Positions 9,401-17,587 of a stretch of DNA of 64,000 bases are shown one piece after another. Positions within the stretch are counted from its first letter, which is position 1, and each line of letters opens with the position of its first letter. The notes under the pieces are model-generated. The model searched no databases. It was not told the DNA's origin and was given only the letters and a program-made list of their open reading frames with translations. The stretch is from NCBI RefSeq assembly GCF_963855985.1, contig NC_087100.1, positions 6,235,001 through 6,299,000 of the forward strand. Reading direction: 5' to 3'. This stretch comes from Ostrinia nubilalis (taxonomy: Eukaryota; Arthropoda; Insecta; Lepidoptera; Crambidae). Made by a program: the position numbers and the translations under genes.

Positions 9401-11186
9401 TGGTGCGCTGGGCTGCGCAGGGGCACTCGGCGCCGCACCTCGTAGTGGGCGTGGCTAAAGATGCTCTGCTGTCGCCGCGGTCGTGTACTGACGGCAGCCT
9501 GCACGTTTACAAGGTTTGTTTTCTGCATATTTTGTTTTGTGTGAGCTGGACATCAGCACTCTAGATGGCAATGGACGCGTACAATGTAGCAGTGTTCTTT
9601 GTTATTCTATAAATAGACCTACACGCCGAAATCGGCGCGAATCCACTTCATGCAACGGAGTTAGTGTAGCGTGCCGTAATCGATTAAATGACTAATGATC
9701 ATAAATGTAAACTCACTTACTTTCCCGTTTCAACTGAAATCTTTCGACTTATTAACCAATTCTAAAGATACCTAAATAGTTTCTTCCTATTCATATAACT
9801 GATGTTTATTCTTTTCTTTGTTCAGATATACAACACTGGAAAATTGGAATTGGTGCACAAGACTCCCATAGATGAGTATCCTGGAGCCCTAGCCTCGTTC
9901 AACGGGAAACTCCTCGCGGGCGTGGGCCGCATGCTGCGACTGTACGACATCGGCAGAAGAAAGTTGCTGCGGAAATGCGAAAACAGACACATTCCCAATC
10001 TGATAGCAGATATCAAAACCATTGGACAGAGAATTTTCGCTGCCGACGTACAGGAATCTGTATTCTGCATCAAATACAAGAAGAGGGAAAATCAACTGAT
10101 TATTTTCGCTGACGACACAAACCCGAGATGGATCACCAATGAATGCATTTTAGATTACGATACAGTTGCGATATCGGATAAGTTTGGAAACATCGCCGTT
10201 ATGAGGTTACCACAGTCTGTTTCGGATGATGTTGATGAAGACCCAACAGGAAACAAAGCATTATGGGACAGAGGTAAGATCAAGAACTTTCAAATTTATA
10301 ATGAATTTATTATTTCTATAATGTTTATGATGATACACACTATTTCACACATGCTAGACTTATGAAAATTAATGATTCTACGTATATTCTGATGAATAAA
10401 CGAGGATATCCTTATCCTCATGAAATAGCACATGTACTGAACTGTATATCTCTTCTGCAGGTCTTCTCAACGGTGCGTCACAAAAGGGCGAAATAACTGT
10501 CAACTTCCACGTCGGAGAGACAGTGACGTCACTCCAGCGAGCCACGCTGATCCCCGGTGGGTCAGAGGCGCTGCTATACGCAACAGTCAGCGGTTCGCTG
10601 GGCGTCCTGCTGCCGTTCACGTCCCGGGAAGACCACGACTTCTTCCAACATCTGGAGATGCACATGAGAAGCGAGAACTCGCCGCTATGCGGGCGCGATC
10701 ACCTCTCGTTCAGAAGTTACTACTACCCTGTGAAGGTGGGTTTATTTTCGATCATTGTAGTTGATAGATAAGGCTTTTATTCAACAGTAAGTCAACAGCC
10801 GTCCTGTCAAGTGGGGACAGTTGTGTTACACTGTTGGTAGAGTAGTGTCGGCGAGCGGCGTCGTTCGAGTCAGCCGTTATGGCTGCCGCACGCTGCTGCC
10901 ACCGACTGCGTTCTTGAGAGTCGGATGCGTCTTGTTTGACGCTTCTGTAGTTTATAGAACGAACACTTACTTCAGCTTTTATCTACGTAGGTCTCTATAT
11001 TACCTCGAATAAAGATCATTATTGACTGGCTGTATTTATTTCCAGAATGTCATCGACGGCGACCTGTGCGAACAGTTCAACTCGTTGGAGCCCGCGAAAC
11101 AGAAAGCAATAGCAAGTGATCTGGAGAGAACGCCCGCCGAAGTCTCAAAGAAGCTGGAGGATATCAGAACAAGATATGCATTTTAG
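3432..11186 (+). CDS. Sf3b3: Splicing factor 3B subunit 3 (SF3B3/SAP130)
   Basis: This encodes a core subunit of the SF3b complex of U2 snRNP, which acts in branch-point recognition in the nucleus and is a large WD-like triple beta-propeller scaffold of the DDB1/CPSF-A family. The 16 coding exons are 3432-3657, 3996-4166, 4282-4476, 4655-5129, 5366-5523, 5728-5904, 6343-6650, 6995-7150, 7354-7538, 7732-7898, 8417-8621, 8797-8936, 9290-9513, 9826-10273, 10461-10735 and 11046-11186. All joints are GT-AG and in phase. They sum to 3651 nt, or 1216 residues, against about 1217 in human SF3B3. The protein starts [18 protein letters not shown] and ends [12 protein letters not shown], both diagnostic of the family. 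The start codon follows CCGCCGCC, a good Kozak context. Most introns are 110-520 bp, and many carry snoRNA-like units, so the gene looks like a snoRNA host. Identity is very secure; exon edges come from consensus splice sites. Confidence 0.97.
4519..4592 (+). ncRNA. Candidate C/D-box snoRNA, family A copy 1 (SF3B3 intron 3)
   Basis: The box C-like word ATGATTA is at 4527-4533, D' CTGA at 4554-4557, C'-like TGACGCC at 4561-4567, and a degenerate D (ATGA) at 4583-4586. The 12-nt guide just before D' (4539-4550) is exactly complementary to the 28S rRNA word GAAACACGGACC, part of the conserved D3 segment used for universal primers. By the +5 rule the modified base would be the first A after G in that word. 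It shares its guide and box layout with 6032-6109. The terminal stem is weak. Confidence 0.55.
5586..5666 (+). ncRNA. C/D-box snoRNA, family B copy 1 (SF3B3 intron 5)
   Basis: The boxes are C ATGATGT (5593-5599), D' CTGA (5625-5628), C' TGACGAT (5637-5643) and D CTGA (5656-5659). The guide before D' is complementary over 10 nt to 28S GAAACACGGA. The +5 rule points to the second A of the GAAA run. A second guide before D (5641-5655) has no target I can name. A near-identical copy lies at 7590-7670 and a decayed one at 9690-9770. The flanking unpaired sequences are not conserved between copies, while the box-to-box unit is, as expected for duplicated intronic snoRNAs. Confidence 0.75.
6032..6109 (+). 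ncRNA. C/D-box snoRNA, family A copy 2 (SF3B3 intron 6)
   Basis: A perfect 7-bp terminal stem (GGAGCAT 6032-6038 with ATGCTCC 6103-6109) encloses C-like ATGATTA (6040-6046), D' CTGA (6064-6067), C' TGACGCC (6075-6081) and a variant D box, ATGA (6099-6102). The guide before D' (about 6053-6062) is complementary to 28S AACACGGACC. The +5 rule points to the A two bases after the AAA run, a different base from family A copy 1. The clean stem makes this one of the better candidates despite the non-canonical D box. Confidence 0.65.
6181..6226 (+). other. Possible cryptic or poison exon in SF3B3 intron 6
   Basis: A strong acceptor (pyrimidine tract then CAG ending at 6180) and a donor-like CACAG/GTAGGC at 6226/6227 bracket 46 nt. 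Its length is not a multiple of three. Joined to the preceding exon it would read into an in-frame TGA after about six codons. This is a possible nonsense-mediated-decay switch, which would suit a splicing-factor gene. It is inferred from splice-site words only. Confidence 0.25.
6692..6887. repeat. 196-bp interspersed repeat, copy 1
   Basis: This GC-rich block in SF3B3 intron 7 starts at CGACGTATTGCGCAGG and ends at GTGGACAAAC. It recurs at 8147-8342 in intron 10 of the same gene with the same length and only about two substitutions. No terminal inverted repeat, poly-A tail or coding potential is visible, so the class is unknown. Confidence 0.8.
7206..7290 (+). ncRNA. C/D-box snoRNA candidate (SF3B3 intron 8)
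   Basis: All four boxes are near consensus: C ATGATGA (7211-7217), D' CTGA (7231-7234), C' GTGATTA (7241-7247) and D CTGA (7281-7284). The box-to-box length of 74 nt is normal. The two guides precede D' (about 7219-7230) and D (about 7263-7280). I cannot name their targets. The terminal stem is only a short T/A pairing. Its position in a 203-bp intron resembles the other units of this gene. Confidence 0.6.
7590..7670 (+). ncRNA. C/D-box snoRNA, family B copy 2 (SF3B3 intron 9)
   Basis: This is a paralogue of the unit at 5586-5666. The boxes are C ATGATGT (7597-7603), D' CTGA (7628-7631), C' TGACGAT (7640-7646) and D CTGA (7659-7662). From the guide onward it is essentially identical to copy 1 through box D, including the 28S-complementary guide, whereas the surrounding intron sequence is unrelated. 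This fits selection or recent duplication of the RNA unit itself. Confidence 0.75.
7933..8144. mobile_element. MITE in SF3B3 intron 10
   Basis: The element is bounded by a perfect 16-bp inverted repeat, TGAGGGCTATCGTTTT at 7933-7948 and its complement ending at 8144. It contains an internal direct repeat of about 26 bp starting near 7981 and 8091, and several GCGC-rich partial palindromes. The length is about 212 bp with no coding capacity. The 196-bp repeat follows 2 bp downstream. The superfamily is undetermined because no clear target duplication is visible. Confidence 0.75.
8147..8342. repeat. 196-bp interspersed repeat, copy 2
   Basis: This is a near-identical copy of 6692-6887, immediately after the MITE in SF3B3 intron 10. 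High identity between two copies 1.45 kb apart in one gene points to recent duplication, recent insertion or gene conversion. Confidence 0.8.
8665..8732 (+). ncRNA. C/D-box snoRNA candidate (SF3B3 intron 11)
   Basis: The boxes are C ATGATGA (8672-8678), D' CTGA (8694-8697), C'-like TTGATAC (8706-8712) and D CTGA (8723-8726). The unit is short (55 nt box to box) and the terminal stem is weak. The guide before D (about 8713-8722) has no target I recognise. It is listed because of the perfect C box and its place in an intron series already rich in such units. Confidence 0.4.
8968..9100 (+). ncRNA. H/ACA-box snoRNA candidate (SF3B3 intron 12)
   Basis: This has the two-hairpin H/ACA layout. Hairpin 1 closes with GCCATA (8969-8974) against TATGGC (9024-9029). 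An H box ATATTA fitting ANANNA follows at 9031-9036. Hairpin 2 closes with TCCCTGC (9039-9045) against GCATGGGA (9086-9093, one bulge) and has an upper stem ATGA-CTTA/TAAG-TCAT (9057-9076). ACA lies at 9095-9097, three bases before the inferred 3' end. The internal loops flanking the upper stem of hairpin 2 could form a pseudouridylation pocket; the target is not identified. Confidence 0.65.
9690..9770 (+). ncRNA. Decayed C/D-box snoRNA, family B copy 3 (SF3B3 intron 13)
   Basis: The sequence aligns with the family B units from a C-like AATGATC (9694-9700) through D' CTGA (about 9733-9736) to the shared ATTAACCA word before a broken D box (CTAA at 9762-9765). The guide region has diverged and keeps only about 7 nt of 28S complementarity. 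Probably a degenerating paralogue, or one retargeted. Confidence 0.4.
10320..10402 (+). ncRNA. C/D-box snoRNA candidate (SF3B3 intron 14)
   Basis: C ATGATGA lies at 10327-10333, a C'-like AATGATT near 10370-10376, and D CTGA at 10389-10392. Sequence just outside the boxes can pair (GTTTAT with ATAAAC, near 10323-10328 and 10396-10401), although that stem overlaps the edge of box C. No clear D' is seen. The target is unknown. Confidence 0.4.
10793..10905 (+). ncRNA. Structured H/ACA-like unit (SF3B3 intron 15)
   Basis: Hairpin 1 pairs CAACAG (10793-10798) with CTGTTG (10831-10836) and GTCC with GGAC inside. An ANANNA-type AGAGTA follows at 10839-10844. Hairpin 2 pairs TCGG with CCGA, GCGGCGT with ACGCTGC and CAGCC with GGCTG (10848-10905). 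The expected ACA just downstream is missing, so this is either an atypical or truncated H/ACA RNA or another structured RNA. Confidence 0.35.
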
Positions 11187-11666
11187 TTTAATATTTCCAG
11201 TGATTTACATTAAGTACCTAATTTTAATAAATAAGTTTAACAATTTATGTGGCTTTACTTTATGCTTTCCTATATTCCAAATCCAATACCATACACTCAG
11301 ATACTGCACCTTAGACTTGGAGATCACAGGCATAGCGCATAACTGAATAGGTTTCTGTGGTAGTAGAGAATTGGAGCTAGAGTAGACCGTGACGTAACTG
11401 AGCTGGCACAGACAAGGCATGGTTACTTTTGATGTAATAGTAGAGTAAACAATACTAGGTACACTTACAACTGACCCTGCGGCGCAAATGGTGACTGCTT
11501 GTATTCACAATATTCGGGAAATCCTCAGGAATGTGCAGAAAAAAATGGGGGATTTACCATGTCTGTAAGGCCCACAGCTGCGGCCCAAAATGGGCTCCGC
11601 CACTGCTGATATAGATTTTCCAATTTCCAATAGCGACCCAAATTAGGCCGCGTCCTAGGCGAAAGG
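11187..11666. other. SF3B3 3' flank
   Basis: This holds the SF3B3 3'UTR. An AATAAA at about 11227-11232 is the likely poly(A) signal. After about 11.3 kb I see no gene or recognisable repeat up to the left end of the DNA transposon. Confidence 0.5.
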
Positions 11667-12235
11667 CGTTTATTCTCGATGTCCCCCACTATTTGTCCAC
11701 CACTGGTGGACATCGAGAAAAAAGGTTGCAATGTCCACCAGTGGGGGACAGCGCCACTGAAATCTTCCCGTTGGGCCCTACTGGTGGACACTGAGAAGAA
11801 ATGAGTTGCTCTGTCCCGCAGTGGTGGACATCGAAACCAAAAAAGTTCCGCTGTCCTCCACTATTATATGAGTATTTCTCAAAAAAAATGTACGTAACGA
11901 AATAGTAAGGCCATAAGGCTTGTTATACATTGGCGAAATATTGTGAATGCTCTTCATTTATTCAATTCGAAATATTTGTAAGTATGCACCCAAATACGGG
12001 GTAATATTAAGGGGTTAGAAATAAAATAAGGGAGTAATCATTCATACTACTTTAATAAAATTATTTTTGTTCCATCATGTTTATCCATTTTGAGTCGTTC
12101 TCTGTAAGCTTTTTGCCTTTCGGCATTGGTTTTTGGCGGCATTCCTAAAAAAACAAAAGAAGTAATCACATAAAAACGTAATCTAAATGATTTGATAATT
12201 TTTTGCTGGTGGCACTTCTGTAAAGCAGATAGTAT

Positions 12236-12751
12236 CACAGAATAATAATAAGTACTACGTACAGAAGTTTTACTTCGCGAAGGTATTTAAAAAAATGTAT
12301 GCTCAATGTCATTAACAATATGGTGTAATTTAGCCTGTCTCAAGAGTCAAACACCATTTTGTTGACAAACGTCAGTGATCGGCACTGCGCCGAAGCTATA
12401 GGGCTGACTTCGGTAAAATGATGTGACGTGAGGTGCCAAACTGCGGAAAATGGCGGAGGAAATACATGATTTAGCATGAATTATCATGAATAATATTAAC
12501 TACTTATTTACCTCTCAGTGTCTTGAGGCAACTTAAAAAAGTACATTCTGTGTTTTTATTATTATTTAGGCAGTTAAATACTGCACAGTATTTAGTACAC
12601 CATTTTCTTTATTTTCTTTCATCATACACAAGAATACGCGTGCGTGAGTCAATGTTCGCTTGTATGTGAGGCCTTGTCGAATAGTATCCTGTAGGTGGGC
12701 CATCGTGCGTGTTTTGTTTTCGATGTAAACTCGCGGAGATGAACAGGCCTG
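12236..12751 (-). mobile_element. THAP-encoding P-like element, copy A
   Basis: This is one of three 516-520 bp copies in the window (others at 25748-26264 and 36487-37006). Read on the minus strand it starts CAGGCCTG and ends TTCTGTG. It is flanked by a perfect 7-bp duplication, ATAGTAT (12229-12235 and 12752-12758). It contains a short exon-like segment coding for the first part of a THAP zinc finger, ending in a donor-like GTAAAT. THAP domains head P-element transposases, so this is probably an internally deleted P-superfamily derivative. It is nested inside the 4.2-kb transposon and is therefore younger than it. Confidence 0.7.
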
Positions 12752-13705
12752 ATAGTATCCAATCCTTTTGTTATTAACGCTCTATATTTTTTGAAATAAA
12801 TTAAGTAGTGAATATTACTATGCTTAGTCAGGTAATAACAGTATACACTCAGCATTATGTTGTACTTTTTCGTAACGTAACGAAATTCGTAAAAAACGTA
12901 ACGAAATATTAGACAAAATGAGATCAGAAACAAGTATTTTTTTGATAAAATTTGTTACAGCAAATATAAAAGCTTACTAAATGTTCGTACCACACGTATT
13001 ACAAAAAATGGTTAAATGAAGACTTACCGTTCTATATAAAATCGCTGATTTTACTGCCTGTTACGAAAAAGTAATCCCACAAAACACACACGTTTTCACT
13101 AATTTTCGCGATAGATGTTATGGCGGAGACGTCAGGCCAACAGCCATTCAGAGTGCAGCTATTGTTGTCCGTGTAAAATAAATACGGAATTGTTCAGAAA
13201 CCATGGGAAAGTAGAAATAAATCGTAACTAAAGAGTAAATAACGAAATAGTAAATGAGAGCGACTCATTTTGTTTTTTTGCTTTAAATTGCCAATTCATT
13301 ATGACACCCCATAGAAAATCAATTTGATACAGAAACTGCGATTACTGTAGAACGATAATACAAAGAAATTTACAATAATTTAGTTACGTATCGCATTTTA
13401 TGAAACAAAAACACATGAAAAAGCTAGGGTGGCAAACAGATTTTTGTATGAAAGGTAAAAAAGGACTATTTTTAAAATATCTAAATATTTGGTAATAAGT
13501 AGGATTATAGCTATAATTCTTCGTTATCTTAAAGATTAATATTCATCCTTCAAAATTGTGTGTGTGTTTTTTTTGTGTGATGATTTATAAATATAAAACT
13601 TTTGAACTGTTTCAAAGCACACTTTTTTTTTTCAAAATGTACATTTTTTTTGAGAAATACTCATATTTGTGTTCATGAATACACATTTTAAGTAAATCTT
13701 ATACT

Positions 13706-15284
13706 GGGTAGTTCTACAAATCAGGGAATTTTACGGGGCTCAACTTGCAGCTCCTTAAATTACCAATTAATAGTTTTCGTTTTAGGGTATTAATAAAGTT
13801 TAACTCACATAGTACTTGGTCACTGAATTTCAACACGTTTTAATAAAAACATCCCAGACAAAAATGGCTTCAAATGGGAAAAATTCTCATTTCCCTGTGG
13901 GGTGACATTCCAGAAATCATGATGTAAATCACAATAAAAAATATATAAAAATATAATTAGTCAAAAATAACATTGTATTGAAAGTAACCATTAGTGTATC
14001 TTTCATTTAACCTATATGGATTATGTTTGAATTCCCTATTTACATAATTTTTTGATTGCTGAACAAAGGCGACACGAATTAAGTATCACTTCCCTGCCAC
14101 CTATAAACACATTAAAATCTGTAACAAAACAACGGGTAAACCACGTTGTCGTTCTTATGTATTTAGGTATGCAGTTAAGTTCGCCTAGTGAAACGTTTAT
14201 TTCGCCCAAATCGTCAGTCAGTTAGACGCAGCTACGCTGTTATCATCGTCTGTCGTGTCTGGGCCAGACAACTTCTCACTCATCTGTTACGTATTTATAA
14301 CAGTATTTTATATTACTTTAGGGCAATTATGAAACAATATTGTCAAACCCGCTTGCGTCCATTGACTGATAATATTAAATTTGATATGAAGTTTATATAA
14401 TTCATGATTTTGGCAAAATACATCAAAAATCTCACTTCCCTGTGTATCATTTCCCTGGGTTTACGAAGGAAATGGAAAAGTTAGTATCGACTAACCAGCA
14501 AAACTTACTGCCATATAAAGGCATTTTACAAATACACTAAGTGCAGGCAAATGCATACACTCCATTGAAACTGGATACTCCATTTTGACTTGCTTGACTC
14601 TATACAAACTTTTAGCTGTTTTTGCAGTAACGTGTGCGAGCACTTCCAAATAGGCATCAAAAAATATTCTTCCATGAATTAAAGCAAATGTTGATGACGC
14701 TTAAACTGAATCTGAAACTGAGACCAGTAATGCCTGCAACACCAGTATTTTGATTCATCAGACTTGGTTGACCTTACGAGTGTACTGGGACTGAATGAAC
14801 ATTGATGATCCTGATGGATTGCTGGAGATGCCGAAAATAGATACTAACGAATTGTTTCCAGTCGAAGAAAAGCGTCGAGGAAAGAAGAGGAAGATAATAG
14901 AAGGAGATACGAATAGTAGGGAAAAGTCAAAGAGATCAGGTGACGGAAAAAGAAGCAACCTAAATGAGTTCCATGTTCAATTGATAGTGGACCTTTATGA
15001 TGCACATAAAAGTTTTTTTTATTATTTTTAGAATAAAGACTATAAACTCAAATGCATCTTTCAGTTACATTTTCACTATCCTGTATATGTTCTCACTTCC
15101 CTGTCCATCGAAAATAGAAAAACCGCTATAAAATCAATATTTATCATAATTTTGTCTGGCCCGTTAAAAATTGGATATGTTGTAGTATATTCTCGGTCTT
15201 TAGTCACTGTTTATACTGATAACTAACAAAAACTGGAGATTCATTTTATGGTCCTAAATAATTCCACCGTGAGTAGAACTACCC
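13706..15284. mobile_element. Nested 1.6-kb inverted-repeat element
   Basis: A 12-bp perfect inverted repeat, GGGTAGTTCTAC (13706-13717) and its complement (15273-15284), bounds a segment that differs in texture from its surroundings. It contains repeated TTCCCTG words (near 13890, 14090, 14440, 14455 and 15100). A 78-codon reading frame (14795-15031, +) is rich in Lys, Arg and Asp and matches no family I know. I see no clear target duplication. It could be an independent transposon inside the larger one or part of the original cargo. Confidence 0.4.
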
Positions 15285-15848
15285 TACTAATAATTATAAT
15301 ACATACATTTTTAAAGCATTTTTATTATAGTTTAAAACAATCCTTATTTATAACGAACAACGGACTGACGCCCCTAGGAAGTGTGCGTTAATCGGAACGG
15401 TTTTGTCATTTTTAATTTTCCAAGTACCTACCCACAATGTTCATGTTATCAGAAATTATTGTGTCGGTAATGTTATTATTTTGCACTTATTATCTGTAAT
15501 AATGTCGGAAATTGCAGGATCTAGTTCACGACAAATTGAAAAAGTTTACATAAATAGGAAAGGTGGGATGTTAAAAAACTGAGAATTATATTTGATACGA
15601 ATTAAAAAAAATATTTTTTAATAATCACGAAAACAAAACAAATAGTGGGGGACAACGGAACTTTTTTGGTTTCGATGTCCACCACTGAGGGACAGAGCAA
15701 CTCATTTCTTCTTAGTGTCCACCAGTAGGGCCCAACGGGAAGATTTCAGTAGCGCTGTCCCCCACTGGTGGACATTGCAACTTTTTTTCTCAATGTCCAC
15801 CAGTGGTGGACAAATAGTGGGGGACATCGGGAATAAACGGGCGAAACG

Positions 15849-16980
15849 CACCGCTACACTACCACAAAAAATTTAGAAATAGAAAACCTTGTTATTTAGG
15901 TACACGAAAATAAGTTTCTTAGGATGTGGGCAAATAAGGCTGCCAGTCCTCTAGACTAGAGCGGAGTGAAGCGGGTTCAAAATTCACCAGATCATTCTAG
16001 GGCCGTGCCATCCCATCCATACTATAAAGGAAAAATATTTAATTATTTGTTTGCAATGAATAGGCAGACTTACATAATAGGGGATAGAATATTTTCAAAA
16101 AATGTAGAGACCCGTATGGAAACCTGCTGCTGAGGCAGCTAGTTGTTTTTTCCATGAAATAATATTTCATGCGTTTATTTATTTAAAACTTACATGTACA
16201 TAAGGCGGACTTAATGCTAGTCGGCATTCTCCTCATACTCATACATTAATGGCAATTTATTTACGACGTGTTGACCCGCGCAACTCTTGTAGGTATGTGC
16301 TTACGTACAGTCGACATTAAAAAAGGTATACATTTTTGTTTGCAGCATAATGCAGTACCTATTTCAACTACGACTACATAGATGTCTACTTTAGATATGG
16401 GACTAAGTATTAGGTACTTACACCGCATAAAATTGGGAAATGTGTGTGACAAACTAAACTTTTTACCGCTTATTGTTGTTCATTTGATACGATATAATAG
16501 TGAGCACAATTGGTGTATTAGATGTGCAGTTAAATATTAAACTACGATTAATATTTCATGAGTTCACTTTCTCGTATCTGCTGAATATGCTCTATGAATG
16601 TAAAGTAGCTTTTGAACAGCCTAGCTTGCATAAAACTGCAAGACACCGGCACTACTCTGTATTATAATAAATGTTATTCAGTTAGTCATGTATTCGTTTT
16701 ATGTACTACGTAAGACCTGGAAGTAGAGCAAATACTCGGCATAACAAGCGGTAAGTGTTGGCAAAGTGGAACAAATTGTAAGTTATTAATCTCCCCTTAA
16801 TTTTCACGTCGTTCACCCGGTGGCCTAAATGCAAATAAGTAGGAGAAAAATATTCCACGAATCCTCACGAGCACTGAAACAAACGTTTCCATGGCTACAC
16901 TATCGACCGGCGGCTTTTCCGAGGCTTTCGTCTGAAGCTCCCGCTCGCGTGACGCACGCTGAAACAATAAGCGCTGAAAT
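15849..16980. other. Non-coding, nothing recognised
   Basis: AT-rich sequence with no coding region, repeat structure or regulatory cluster that I can support. Confidence 0.5.
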
Positions 16981-16984
16981 GGCC

Positions 16985-17587
16985 TAAGAATTCAGATAGC
17001 GGCGACAGTTTATAGCCGGCCCGCTGGTGCGTTGCATACGTTACCGATCTCCCGTTCGCATTCGACTTGTATGTTACCGTTAATTCATAAAGTTATTGTT
17101 CTCCGTGGGATAGAACGTGGGCGGGTCCAGGCATGGACAATGAGTGCAGGCGCGAAGCCGAGCGCGACGGCGGCCGGCGATGCGCGGGCATCCGATTTTA
17201 AAAAGCACTCCGGAGCACTCATTAGCCGGTGCATCGTAACTGCGTTGCGGTTGGAAGAAACGCAGCGTGTGCAATACGGGACATTAGAAAGTGTAATGTA
17301 TGGTGTGGTGCGATGCTGTCAGTGAGCAAGCCGACATCGCTGGTGCAACAGAAGAAGCAGCAGTGGGCGCGGGAAAGAGGTGCGTAGTGCGTGCGGTAGT
17401 GCTCGCGCGCGGCGCGGCCGGTGCAAGCTGCATCACGCTCGTCGACTGTTTTGCAACGAATTCACGGTCGTGGTTTCGTCAAGGAGTTTTGCGTCCACTC
17501 GCGTCTCCGTGATACGTTTGTCGGTATCTGCACGACACGCGTGGTACAGCATTTTAGAACGGATTTTCAAAACTCCAAAAATCCACG
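16985..17587 (+). promoter_or_regulatory. GC-rich island, putative non-coding first exon
   Basis: About 600 bp of CG-rich sequence rises sharply from AT-rich flanks and ends in a strong donor (CACG then GTATGTAAGT at 17588). Several overlapping short frames cross it but none looks like a protein. The next plus-strand gene, at 26.8 kb, begins its coding exon with an acceptor just upstream of its ATG and so needs an upstream exon. This island is the best candidate within the window and would imply a first intron of about 9.2 kb. This is inference and needs transcript data. Confidence 0.4.

Larger units (their letters stand above)
11667..15839. mobile_element. 4.2-kb DNA transposon with long inverted ends (MULE-like)
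   Basis: The left end (about 11667-11871) and the right end (about 15639-15839) are inverted repeats of about 200 bp and roughly 90-95% identity. They are built from repeated palindromic GTCCACCA/TGGTGGAC words. The flanks GGCGAAAGG (11658-11666) and GGCGAAACG (15840-15848) form a 9-bp target duplication with one mismatch. Long ends with a 9-bp duplication suggest the Mutator/MULE group; this is inference. No complete transposase remains. A short minus-strand peptide starting MPPKTNAERQKAYRERLK (about 12090-12145) resembles the N-terminus of proteins carried by some insect DNA transposons. Two smaller elements are nested inside. The copy is non-autonomous. Confidence 0.7.
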
